From: a virus
Strand: one strand, 5' to 3'
IMG/VR virus record: IMGVR_UViG_3300042731_003020
Location: 1 to 31,383 of that record
Length of the DNA stretch: 31,383 nt
The notes below the pieces were generated by a model. The model was not told where the DNA came from and did no database searches. It saw only the letters and a program-made list of their open reading frames with translations. The translations under genes and the position numbers were made by a program. The stretch's first letter is position 1, and the number at the start of each line of letters is the position of its first letter. Below, piece after piece: positions 24,917 through 31,133 of the stretch.

Positions 24917-25177
24917 TTATACGTCGTATTTGTACCAGCGTTCCATAACTGATTCGATCATCGCGCGCCCTTGTTCAACATAGCTTTCCGCCTTAGCCAG
25001 TTTCAGCTCTAATTTTTCAATTTCCTTACGCATGTTCGCCTCATCTTCTTCGCGCACCCTTTCCCTCAGCGCGGCAACACAAAAAGAATTTATCAGCTCT
25101 TTTTTCGTCATCTTGTTTAGCGCGTCGGCAGTCTCCTTACCAAGGCGTACTTCAACATCTACCATTTCTTCAGCCAT
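24917..25177 (-). CDS. Possible ribbon-helix-helix-type protein with coiled-coil tail
   Basis: The 86-aa protein starts at ATG 25177, set by GGGAG 8 nt upstream. The N-terminal part (VDVEVRLGKETADALNKM, then INSFCVAALRERV) has the strand-helix-helix order of ribbon-helix-helix DNA-binding proteins, although the spacing is not perfect. The C-terminal 45 residues are a charged helix (KEIEKLELKLAKAESYVEQG) likely to be a coiled coil. It could regulate the divergent promoter region, which lies two genes upstream. The DNA-binding assignment is tentative. Confidence 0.55.
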   Translation of the reverse strand: MAEEMVDVEVRLGKETADALNKMTKKELINSFCVAALRERVREEDEANMRKEIEKLELKLAKAESYVEQGRAMIESVMERWYKYDV

Positions 25178-25208
25178 TCTAGTTCTCCCGTATAACAATC
25201 AAATTAGC

Positions 25209-25232
25209 AGCCGACCGCCTTCGGCGGCGGGC
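25209..25232 (-). other. GC-rich hairpin inside the leftward operon
   Basis: CCGCC (25215-25219) pairs with GGCGG (25223-25227), and AGCC (25209-25212) can pair with GGCT (25229-25232), giving an interrupted hairpin. No run of T follows on the - strand, so it is at best a weak attenuator or an RNA-processing/stability element between the 58-aa gene and the RHH-like gene. Confidence 0.4.
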
Positions 25233-25243
25233 TATTACTAGCG

Positions 25244-25420
25244 TTATTCTTTCAACGCCAACATGTGCCGATACATAAAAACCTGACCAGCGCCCAGCAC
25301 ATCAACACTGACGCGGGTTCCGCCGTCATCCTCGATCACTTCCCCGTCAAACGTTTCCCCGTTGATTTCAAACCAGACTTTCTGGCCTGGCAGGTAGTCA
25401 ATTTCATGTTCTTCGTTCAT
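25244..25420 (-). CDS. Small SH3-like protein, first gene of the leftward operon
   Basis: Reading the - strand from ATG 25420 gives 58 aa: it begins MNEEHEIDYLPGQKVWFEI, continues GETFDGEVIEDDGG and ends MYRHMLALKE. The strand order V-W-F-E-I, G-E-V-I-E, T-R-V-S-V-D-V fits a small SH3-like barrel of the kind often seen in phage proteins. A CAGGGA/AGGA RBS is close to the start. It is the first gene after the divergent promoter. Function unknown. Confidence 0.6.
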   Translation of the reverse strand: MNEEHEIDYLPGQKVWFEINGETFDGEVIEDDGGTRVSVDVLGAGQVFMYRHMLALKE

Positions 25421-25533
25421 TCCTGATTCCCTGTTTTGGTTGTTTTCCCGTCTTTCTGAAATTAATCCTAGACGAATATAAAATAAAAAGCTAGACTTGT
25501 TTCAAATTATTTATTCAAAGGGAGGCAAGTAAA
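25421..25533. promoter_or_regulatory. Divergent promoter region with paired CTAGAC sites
   Basis: Rightward: TTTCTG (25453-25458), 18 nt, then TATAAA (25477-25482). Leftward: TTGAAA (25505-25500 on -), then a -10 such as TATATT (25480-25475) with 19-nt spacing, or TTTATA with 17. Two CTAGAC copies (25468-25473 and 25491-25496), 23 bp apart and flanking the shared -10 area, are candidate operators. GGGAGG precedes the rightward ATG. The region is very AT-rich. Confidence 0.62.
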
Positions 25534-25800
25534 ATGACGGCAATTGAACAATTAGCAGCAAAAACACCGGTAATCGGTTTTGAGGAAGTCAAGGTTATCC
25601 AGCGTTTTTTTGAGAAAGGGGCGCTTTTGTCCAGGGCGTGCAAGGAAACCGGGCTTGATGTTCAGGCGGTACGCCGGAATCTGAAAGGCGACTCGAAAAA
25701 CGTCAGGCTGATGTATGCTGTGATTCTTGGCGAATGGTTGCGTATGTGGCGCCGTCAGGAGGAACAACGCAAGGCGATAGCTGAACAGGTGGGGAAATAA
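25534..25800 (+). CDS. Small helix-turn-helix-type protein, probable regulator
   Basis: The 88-aa protein is all-helical and basic at the end. Residues about 28-50 (KGALLSRACKETGLDVQAVRRNLKG) look like a helix-turn-helix: 'l-s-r-A-c-k-e-t-G-l-d-v-q-a-V-r-r'. The rest includes a Trp/Arg-rich helix (LGEWLRMWRRQEEQRK). It is the first rightward gene from the divergent promoter and has a strong GGGAGG RBS, the usual place for a Cro-like or early regulator. Binding to the CTAGAC sites is a natural but untested idea. Confidence 0.6.
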   Translation: MTAIEQLAAKTPVIGFEEVKVIQRFFEKGALLSRACKETGLDVQAVRRNLKGDSKNVRLMYAVILGEWLRMWRRQEEQRKAIAEQVGK

Positions 25801-25923
25801 AAACCGGGCCATCGAGGGAAGGCGACAGCCCGGCAACCTTGCAAGGCGTTGGTATCAGCCCGAACCGGGACGGGCTACACGATCCAACAGGCCGAAGCAT
25901 AGCACAGCGGAAAGGGGATAAAA
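25801..25923 (+). other. Non-coding leader with three dyads
   Basis: Three inverted repeats lie in 123 bp: CCGGGC/GCCCGG (25804-25809 with 25828-25833), a perfect palindrome CCTTGCAAGG (25837-25846), and AGCCCG/CGGGCT (25857-25862 with 25871-25876). No T run follows on +, so they are not ordinary terminators. They may be operators or an RNA leader of the following small gene. Confidence 0.4.
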
Positions 25924-26082
25924 GTGAAAAACCTGCAACCAGACAACGAAAAAACCGCTGAAATCGAGCGTAGACGTGAGCTGAAACGCGCCAGAGACAA
26001 GCGGAACTATAAGCGAAAAAAGGCCAATGACGCCAAAGAAAAGCTGATTAACAAGATTGTATTTCACACGGCGTGGGTGTAA
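25924..26082 (+). CDS. Small basic coiled-coil protein
   Basis: From GTG 25924 (AAAGGGG RBS about 6 nt upstream) a 52-aa reading frame runs to TAA 26082. It is rich in Lys, Arg and Glu (IERRRELKRARDKRNYKRKK) and ends KIVFHTAWV. It may bind nucleic acid. Short length and GTG start keep confidence moderate; the good RBS and fit between neighbouring + genes support it. Confidence 0.5.
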   Translation: MKNLQPDNEKTAEIERRRELKRARDKRNYKRKKANDAKEKLINKIVFHTAWV

Positions 26083-26122
26083 TGTCCGCCTTCACACTCT
26101 TAATCTGTTTCAGGTGGGGAAC

Positions 26123-26308
26123 ATGAAAAAAACGCGATCAAAAGCCATTGAATCAGGCGATTCATTCTACAAAACCGGGAAACCTTGTAAAAAAGGGCAT
26201 TTTTCAAAGCGCATGACAATTGACGGGTCATGTACGGAATGTCGAATTGTCAATCAACGCACAGAGCGGGCAAAAATAAGGGAAAGGATTGCGACAAATG
26301 TACGGTAA
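26123..26308 (+). CDS. Small zinc-finger protein (C-H-C-C type)
   Basis: The 61-aa basic protein has the pattern YKTGKPCKKGHFSKRMTIDG, then SCTEC: C22, H26, C37 and C40 would hold one zinc. This 'G-x-P-C-x-x-G-H ... G-x-C-x-x-C' finger is common in small phage proteins and in the zinc-binding part of some HNH/endonuclease VII-type proteins, but here no nuclease domain follows. GGTGGGG lies upstream of ATG 26123. Its last 11 nt overlap the replication gene start. Confidence 0.65.
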   Translation: MKKTRSKAIESGDSFYKTGKPCKKGHFSKRMTIDGSCTECRIVNQRTERAKIRERIATNVR

Positions 26309-27092
26309 AATTTTTACCTCAATCTATGATGGGACACTGGTTGAAGATTGGCGGGCGTTGATCACATTTCAGCAATTGATTGTTTTGTCTGATGCGGATG
26401 GTGTTGTCGATATGACACCAAACGCAATATCCAGGCGAACAGGAATACCGATTGAACATATCACCAAAGGATTGAAAATACTGGAAAAACCTGACTTATG
26501 TAGCCGCACAGAGGGCGAGGAAGGACGGCGTATAATCCGCATGGATGAGCACCGGGAATGGGGGTGGCACATTGTCAATCATTCAAAGTACAAGCTGATC
26601 ACCAGCTCAGTCTCCAGACGCGAACAAAACCGGATTAATAAGCAAAATCAGCGAAAAAGACAGGCCGAAAAGTCAGAAAAGGTCAGCGAATGTCATCAAG
26701 TGTCATCAATGTCAGCGCATACAGATACAAATACAGATACAAATACAAGTAAAGACAAAACACTCGTCAATCCTGGCGGATCGACGGGCCCGGCCAAAGT
26801 TTCAATTCCCTATCAAAAAATACTCGACCTGTTTCACGAAAAACTTCCAGCATTGCCAAGGACTGAAAAACTAACCGAAAAGCGGCGCAGGTATATCAAG
26901 CGGTTATGGGTCGAGGACTCATTGCCAGACCTAGAAAATTGGGGAAACTTTTTCAGCTACGTTAGCCAGTCTGATTTTCTAATGGGAAGGGCGGCAAGCA
27001 ACGGGGATCGAAAACCATTCAAGGCAACACTGGAATGGATAACCAAACCGGAAAACTACATTAAAATTCTTGAGGCCAATTATCATGGGTGA
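26298..27092 (+). CDS. Phage replication initiator-like protein (winged-helix N-terminus, O/DnaD-like layout)
   Basis: The 264-aa protein has an N-terminal domain (1 to about 105) resembling phage replisome organiser winged helices: MYGKIFTSIYDGTLVEDWRAL, then SDADGVVDMTPNAISRRTGI, ITKGLKILEKPD. A polar linker (about 106-160) contains the DNA-level repeat array. The C-terminal domain (about 165-264) has the familiar phage order YQKILDLFHEKLPALP, RRRYIKRLW, NWGNFFSYVSQSDFLMGR, FKATLEWITKPENYIKI. Such proteins bind the origin and bring the host helicase loader. ATG 26298 has GGAAAGG upstream. As in lambda O, the origin may lie inside this gene. Confidence 0.8.
   Translation: MYGKIFTSIYDGTLVEDWRALITFQQLIVLSDADGVVDMTPNAISRRTGIPIEHITKGLKILEKPDLCSRTEGEEGRRIIRMDEHREWGWHIVNHSKYKLITSSVSRREQNRINKQNQRKRQAEKSEKVSECHQVSSMSAHTDTNTDTNTSKDKTLVNPGGSTGPAKVSIPYQKILDLFHEKLPALPRTEKLTEKRRRYIKRLWVEDSLPDLENWGNFFSYVSQSDFLMGRAASNGDRKPFKATLEWITKPENYIKILEANYHG
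26672..26754 (+). repeat. Candidate replication origin: iterons plus AT-rich 12-bp repeats
   Basis: Five 9-10 bp units follow head to tail: GTCAGAAAAG (26672), GTCAGCGAAT (26682), GTCATCAAGT (26692), GTCATCAAT (26702) and GTCAGCGCAT (26711). A further partial copy (TCAGCGAA) occurs at 26648-26655. Directly after comes ATACAGATACAA twice in tandem (26719-26730, 26731-26742), then a third imperfect copy to 26754. The 10-bp period does not keep the codon frame, so it cannot be a protein repeat. The AT-rich 12-mers would make an easily opened element. Confidence 0.6.
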
Positions 27093-27642
27093 TTTTAGGG
27101 AAAACAAAGCGATTGAACCGAGCAACGCCATGCCGCCCACATTCAGCGGGCTTGCAGATGATTTGAAAACCATGATCGAAACACGCTGGTCATCACGCAA
27201 AAAGCCATTCCCGGCTTGTGTGCCTGGTGATCCATACGCCGCGATTGATTGGTTCATCAAGATGATGCCAGGTCAAAAGCCATACGAGGCTGTCAGACAA
27301 ACATCAACCGTGAAGGGAACAAAATTCTGGATATGGCCATATGCCGACCGCATGAAATACCTGGCGCGAAAATTTTTTGATGCTGATACCGATTTGCAAA
27401 ACTTTGTCATCGCAGCACGTCAAGACCGCATTGAATGGCGTGGCGATGATATGAAAACCTTTTTGATGATCATTGAAGAAACCGAGGAAATGCACCGCAT
27501 TGGTGTTGATGCATACCGCAAGAAAATCAGACCACCAATCAGGGAACTAATCATGAAAATGCACGGGAAAGTAAAACAGGATCAAAAAAGCATTGAAGAA
27601 AATCGTCAAGAAGCGATGGCCTATGTGGAATCGCAATCATGA
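27085..27642 (+). CDS. Hypothetical protein of the replication region
   Basis: The 185-aa protein starts at ATG 27085 inside the end of the initiator gene (GAGG RBS). It is mostly helical, with FSGLADDLKTMIETRW, DPYAAIDWFIKMM, FWIWPYADRMKYLARKFF and a basic C-terminal helix. The position directly after the initiator is the slot where helicase loaders (lambda P-like) often lie, but I see no nucleotide-binding loop and no family signature. Its stop overlaps the next start (ATGA). Confidence 0.58.
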   Translation: MGDFRENKAIEPSNAMPPTFSGLADDLKTMIETRWSSRKKPFPACVPGDPYAAIDWFIKMMPGQKPYEAVRQTSTVKGTKFWIWPYADRMKYLARKFFDADTDLQNFVIAARQDRIEWRGDDMKTFLMIIEETEEMHRIGVDAYRKKIRPPIRELIMKMHGKVKQDQKSIEENRQEAMAYVESQS

Positions 27643-27860
27643 GCGGCTTAAGCGGTGTGGATTACAATGCGCCTGAGTCGGTCGCTGATTTGATCGAGCC
27701 TAAACCCAAAGGCCATGCGTTTAAATTTAAATTGAGTGACGGTACCGGTGGCACATACCGCACGCCAGACGCAACCGACGAGGACGGCATTAAAGATCAG
27801 CTATTTAAAAAATTTGGCCTAACAGTTAAAACGGTTGAGCTTGTTGGTGGTGAGTCATGA
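27639..27860 (+). CDS. Small hypothetical protein
   Basis: The 73-aa protein is coupled by ATGA to both neighbours. It has a possible small mixed fold (AFKFKLSDGTGGTYRTPDATDEDGI, then LFKKFGLTVKTVELV). No motif is recognised. Its tight packing between replication-region genes supports that it is real. Confidence 0.55.
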   Translation: MSGLSGVDYNAPESVADLIEPKPKGHAFKFKLSDGTGGTYRTPDATDEDGIKDQLFKKFGLTVKTVELVGGES

Positions 27861-28297
27861 GCCAAAACGCAAACAGATTCAAAAGCCGTAATCACGCATT
27901 CCAATCCGCTCAAAAGGTGTGGGCCTGTAAATCGTGCATTACCTGGCACACGCCAAAGAAGCCGATCACATGCACACAATGCGGTTTTGATGATTTTTAT
28001 TATTTCGCCAGTAAGTTTGAAGCCAAACGATTTGGTGAACTTGATCTGCAGCGTAAGATTGGCCACATCACCGAGCTTGAAACTCAGGTCACCTATCCGC
28101 TGGTAGTAAACTCTATGCCGATCTGCAAATACATTGCTGATTTTCAATACAAGGATTTGGCTGGCAATCTGATCGTTGAAGACACCAAGGGCCACGAAAA
28201 AGCGGTGACGGACGTTTTCAAATTGAAGCGCAAATTGATGGGGGCGATTCATGGAATTGATGTAAAACCAATCTATCAGTCGAGGAAACGAAAGTGA
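27857..28297 (+). CDS. DUF1064-like nuclease with N-terminal zinc ribbon
   Basis: The 146-aa protein starts with a zinc ribbon (C24-x2-C27 and C39-x2-C42). The core has the DUF1064/PD-(D/E)XK pattern: EAKRFGELDLQRKIGHI (E55), then ICKYIADFQY (D95), then LIVEDTKGHEKAVTDVF with E108, D109 and K111 as the D/E-x-K part, and a helix LKRKLMGAIHG. Related phage proteins resemble T7 endonuclease I-type and Holliday-junction-acting nucleases. It would act on branched DNA in replication or recombination. The zinc ribbon is an addition to the usual domain. Confidence 0.78.
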   Translation: MSQNANRFKSRNHAFQSAQKVWACKSCITWHTPKKPITCTQCGFDDFYYFASKFEAKRFGELDLQRKIGHITELETQVTYPLVVNSMPICKYIADFQYKDLAGNLIVEDTKGHEKAVTDVFKLKRKLMGAIHGIDVKPIYQSRKRK

Positions 28298-28944
28298 CAA
28301 CGAAAACAAGATACGGAACAGATCACAGAAAAATTAACGTTGATTATTACAATGAAATTCGAGGCATGACGGAATTAGGCCGAAAATATATTGCGGATAA
28401 GTTGGCCGGTCAGTTTTGTGAGAATATCAAAGTACCATCAACGGCAATCAATCCGCCCGGCCAAGTCTCTGACCCAAACGTTGAGGCAACATCGGGACTG
28501 TTGTTGTTTGATGGCACCAAAACAGAATTGATTTATGCCATAGTTCAAATGCCGTACAGGTGGCAACTTGGCACAGACATTCACCCGCATATTCACTGGG
28601 AGAAAACAACCAGCGAAGCCGGAAACGTTGCGTGGCAAATGAGATATAAAAAAGCGCCCGTCAATGGTGTGCGTGATGCTGACTGGACTGATTTAGGGAT
28701 TGTTGATACGCCGACACAATTAACGCCTGATACTGACACGGCTGACTATCAGATCGTCACACAATGGGATGAAATCGATATGACGGGCCTGAATGTTGAG
28801 CATTCTGTTTTGTTCGAGTTATCGCGGGCCGGTGGTGACGCTTTAGACACTTACAACCAAGATGCACGATTAATTTCAATTGATATTCACTATCTAATCG
28901 ACTCACCAGGAGGAATCAGAGATTTTCAAAAACAAACGTATTGA
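28294..28944 (+). CDS. Hypothetical structural-type phage protein
   Basis: The 216-aa protein starts at GTG 28294, overlapping the preceding stop. Its centre has the pattern LGTDIHPHIHWEKTTSEAGNVAWQMRYKKAP and its end has DARLISIDIHYLIDSPGGIRDFQKQ. I recognise this order from uncharacterised phage proteins that usually lie with virion genes and look like jelly-roll-type beta proteins. Here it lies among replication genes. It might be a displaced structural gene, or the family may not be structural. No catalytic motif seen. Confidence 0.6.
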   Translation: MTTKTRYGTDHRKINVDYYNEIRGMTELGRKYIADKLAGQFCENIKVPSTAINPPGQVSDPNVEATSGLLLFDGTKTELIYAIVQMPYRWQLGTDIHPHIHWEKTTSEAGNVAWQMRYKKAPVNGVRDADWTDLGIVDTPTQLTPDTDTADYQIVTQWDEIDMTGLNVEHSVLFELSRAGGDALDTYNQDARLISIDIHYLIDSPGGIRDFQKQTY

Positions 28945-28977
28945 TATTTTTAATCACAACACCAAGGAGAAAAACCG

Positions 28978-29439
28978 ATGAATGCAGTCACACAACTTGA
29001 CCAGGGCCGCGAGGCTTTAGATTTGACCGAAGCGGATATGACCGATCCGGAAACAGTGCTTGATGGTACCACAGACCATGACGATTCTCTTGGCGGCACT
29101 ATGTCAATGGGCGACACTGACGAAGAAAAGGAGGAACGCAGCAAAAGCCGCGAAACACGCATGGCCGAGGCTGGTGCAACTGAATTGCAAGCCAGATGTG
29201 CACAAGCGATCAAAGAAATTGGTATTTTTGAAACACGTCGAGCCGAAATCAATCATCAGGTGCAAGCAGTACGCGAACAGCTTGAAGCCGTTGGTATTAG
29301 CAAAAAGGCGCTGGCGATGGTTGTTCAAATTGGAAAAATGAATGAGGATGAATTGGAAGGATTCGACACCGCTTATCTGATTTTGAGAAAGGCAATCGGT
29401 CAGCCCGTTCAATCGGATATGTTTAATTTCAAATCATAA
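28978..29439 (+). CDS. Possible GapR/DUF2312-like DNA-binding protein with acidic N-terminus
   Basis: The 153-aa protein has an acidic, low-complexity N-terminal 60 residues. The C-terminal half (RRAEINHQVQAVREQLEAVGISKKALAMVVQIGKMNEDELEGFDTAY) has the order of the GapR/DUF2312 helical domain: 'ei...i..v...a...G...kal..v....k....e'. That family binds overtwisted DNA. The end QPVQSDMFNF is also like many phage versions. AAGGAG lies before ATG 28978. The match is by pattern, so the family is a suggestion. Confidence 0.52.
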   Translation: MNAVTQLDQGREALDLTEADMTDPETVLDGTTDHDDSLGGTMSMGDTDEEKEERSKSRETRMAEAGATELQARCAQAIKEIGIFETRRAEINHQVQAVREQLEAVGISKKALAMVVQIGKMNEDELEGFDTAYLILRKAIGQPVQSDMFNFKS

Positions 29440-29445
29440 TCAACC

Positions 29446-29461
29446 GCCCCCGATAGGGGGC
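29446..29461 (+). terminator. Hairpin after the GapR-like gene, weak terminator
   Basis: GCCCCC (29446-29451) pairs with GGGGGC (29456-29461) around a GATA tetraloop, 7 nt after the stop. There is no T run, so it may be only an RNA-stability element or a leaky terminator. Confidence 0.4.
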
Positions 29462-29483
29462 AATTAATCGGAAAGGAAAAATC

Positions 29484-29750
29484 ATGAACAAAGTAAAATT
29501 GGGTGACCAAGTAAAAGATAAAGTCAGCGGGTTCACTGGCATCATTGTTAGCCAGCATGATTATCTCAACGGTTGTACAAGATTTAGCTTGCAGCCGTCA
29601 GTTGATAAAGATGGCAAATTGCCCGACACAGCCACATTTGATGAACCTCAACTTGAGATAGTTGAGGTTGACGTTGCAGAAAGCGAACCGAAAGAAGGTC
29701 GAACCGGTGGCCCTGAAAAATATTCAGATTCAATAAGACCTGGCGAATAA
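29484..29750 (+). CDS. Small SH3-like phage protein
   Basis: The 88-aa protein has an SH3-like first half (VKLGDQVKDKVSGFTGIIVSQ, then RFSLQPSVDKDGKLPDTATFDEPQLEIV) and an acidic, polar tail (VAESEPKEGRTGGPEKYS). This kind of protein is frequent in phage early regions. A GGAAAGGA RBS precedes ATG 29484. The stop overlaps the HNH start (TAATG). Confidence 0.6.
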   Translation: MNKVKLGDQVKDKVSGFTGIIVSQHDYLNGCTRFSLQPSVDKDGKLPDTATFDEPQLEIVEVDVAESEPKEGRTGGPEKYSDSIRPGE

Positions 29751-30109
29751 TGCCTACCGGCGCACCTAAAATTTGCGCCAAGTCTGGATGCTTCGCACTG
29801 GCGACAAAACATCACCGGTGCGAAGCACATCAGCCAAAGCAAACGCATGGTTGGTCAAAGGAATATGACAGTAAACGAGGAAACCGGCATCAACGCGGTT
29901 ATACCTCGAAATGGGACAGAGCAAGCAAGAATTATTTAAAAGCAAATCCGCTGTGTACGGAATGCTACAAAAACGGGAAACGAAAACCGGCAACGTTGGT
30001 TGACCACATCGAGCCACACAAAGGCGACCAAGTGTTATTTTGGAAAATCAGCAATTGGCAGGGGCTTTGTGTGCCGTGTCATGCACGGAAAACGGGTCAA
30101 GGGCAATAA
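29750..30109 (+). CDS. HNH endonuclease
   Basis: The 119-aa protein has a zinc-binding HNH fold. C69/C72 (CTEC) and C107/C110 (CVPC) are the zinc pairs. VDHIEPHKGD holds D85-H86 and H90, and NWQGLCVPCHARKT holds N102 and H111. In HK97-type phages an HNH gene lies just before the small terminase and helps DNA packaging. Here it is at the right end of the window, with a few small genes between it and the end; in a circular map it lies near terS. It could also be a homing-type nuclease, but its place favours packaging. Confidence 0.88.
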   Translation: MPTGAPKICAKSGCFALATKHHRCEAHQPKQTHGWSKEYDSKRGNRHQRGYTSKWDRASKNYLKANPLCTECYKNGKRKPATLVDHIEPHKGDQVLFWKISNWQGLCVPCHARKTGQGQ

Positions 30110-30184
30110 CGCCGAGATAGTGCGGTGAGCGTAGCGAATCCCACTCATTGAGCTGTTATGAATTAACTGGAAGGGGAAAGGGAA
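30110..30184 (+). other. Short gap after the HNH gene
   Basis: These 75 nt have no reading frame of note. An imperfect dyad may lie around GTGAGCGTAGCGAATCCCAC (30125-30144). A G-rich RBS (AAGGGGAAAGGGAA) precedes the next small gene. Confidence 0.35.
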
Positions 30185-30364
30185 ATGAAACAATTATTGA
30201 AAGATACAATTTCTGATCTGGTCACAGATTTTTTATATTACGACCGTAAAGTGGATGATCAAATCGGTCGTGGCGATATAGAAAAAATGATTGAGAGCAA
30301 GGAAACAAGCGTTGACGAAATCGTTGAAGAATTTAAAGCGAATATTGAAAGGGCGCTAAAATGA
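30185..30364 (+). CDS. Small acidic helical protein
   Basis: ATG 30185 opens a 59-aa frame with a strong AAGGGGAAAGGG upstream. The protein begins MKQLLKDTISDLVTDFLYYDRK and continues GDIEKMIESKETSVDEIVEEF. It is entirely helical in character. The stop overlaps the oxygenase start (ATGA), so the two are co-translated. No function seen. Confidence 0.6.
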   Translation: MKQLLKDTISDLVTDFLYYDRKVDDQIGRGDIEKMIESKETSVDEIVEEFKANIERALK

Positions 30365-30858
30365 AACAAATCGGAAAAATATTCACACATCAATTCACCA
30401 TCGACGAAGCAAGGCGCAATCGTATGGTTGAAATCATCAATGAGAATGCCGCGCATTCATCACGCCTGGCAGCACAAACAAACGGATGGTCAACAATTAA
30501 GTTCAAGCAAGGCACGCATCAAGAATGGCCTATGGCTGAGTATGTTGGAATGATTGCCGTTATGTTGGATGAAATCACCGGTCGTGCATTGCCTGTCAAG
30601 TATTGGTTTGTTGCATTGAATAAGGGTGGCCGTGTGATGATGCATAACCATAACCAATCTGATTGGTCAGCGGTGTTTTATCCACATGGTGTGAACTACG
30701 ACAGTGGTGGTGCAATCATGTTTGAGGATGGCACCACCATCAGGCCGAGGGCTGGGCTTGCGGTGTTCTTTCCTGGTACGTTAAATCATAGAGTCAGGTT
30801 GTACGAGGGTGAGAGCACGCGGCTTAGCGTTGCGTTTAATCGAGAACAGGGGGAATAG
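30361..30858 (+). CDS. 2OG-Fe(II) oxygenase-like protein
   Basis: The 165-aa protein matches the 2-oxoglutarate/Fe(II) dioxygenase superfamily, probably the 2OG-FeII_Oxy_5 type. KGGRVMMHNHNQSDWSAVFYPH supplies H95, H97 and D101 as candidates for the proximal iron ligands. GLAVFFPGTLNHRV supplies the distal H143, and STRLSVAFN supplies R154, the residue that usually binds 2-oxoglutarate. The short length means a minimal double-stranded beta helix. Such enzymes hydroxylate proteins, nucleic acids or small molecules; the substrate is unknown here. The last residues are coded by a 33-bp repeat. Confidence 0.72.
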   Translation: MKQIGKIFTHQFTIDEARRNRMVEIINENAAHSSRLAAQTNGWSTIKFKQGTHQEWPMAEYVGMIAVMLDEITGRALPVKYWFVALNKGGRVMMHNHNQSDWSAVFYPHGVNYDSGGAIMFEDGTTIRPRAGLAVFFPGTLNHRVRLYEGESTRLSVAFNREQGE

Positions 30859-30863
30859 TTATG
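30831..30863 (+). repeat. 33-bp direct repeat, copy 1
   Basis: This covers the end of the oxygenase gene, its stop, the RBS and the next ATG. It differs from the copy at 31101-31133 at a single base (G at 30851, A at 31121). The copies are exactly 270 bp apart. Confidence 0.95.
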
Positions 30864-31088
30864 CGAACAGATATTGGATTTTCGTTGGTATGTTCAATTT
30901 GCGGTGGTGCATTAGAGGCAGACAGTGACAAATCAGGTTTTGAATACAGCAGCGCATACAAAGCAACGGCATCAATGAAAATAAAACCATGCAGACAGTG
31001 TTACTCAAAGGCAAAAGAACCAGCGCGATTAATTGCAAGAGCAATAAGCATTATTGCCAATGAAGAAGACGACATAATCAAATTATGA
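30861..31088 (+). CDS. Small zinc-finger protein
   Basis: The 75-aa protein carries two CxxC pairs (LVCSICGGAL at about 11-14 and PCRQCYS at about 44-47) and so probably one zinc ribbon; the rest is helical and charged. The RBS GGGGGAA lies 6 nt before the ATG. A 33-bp repeat brackets the gene, indicating a cassette-like insertion between the oxygenase gene and the next small gene. Function unknown. Confidence 0.6.
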   Translation: MRTDIGFSLVCSICGGALEADSDKSGFEYSSAYKATASMKIKPCRQCYSKAKEPARLIARAISIIANEEDDIIKL

Positions 31089-31100
31089 TCGTTTCTGTGA

Positions 31101-31133
31101 TGCGTTTAATCGAGAACAGGAGGAATAGTTATG
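31101..31133 (+). repeat. 33-bp direct repeat, copy 2
   Basis: This is the second copy, placed just before and including the ATG at 31131. It carries a fragment equal to the end of the oxygenase gene but not in an oxygenase frame, since the upstream gene has already stopped. It provides the AGGAGG RBS of the last gene. Confidence 0.95.

Noticed and set aside
27797-28309. - strand ORF of 170 aa over the DUF1064-like nuclease
   Set aside because: The + strand gene has an intact zinc ribbon and nuclease pattern and is coupled to both neighbours, so the opposite frame is a shadow.
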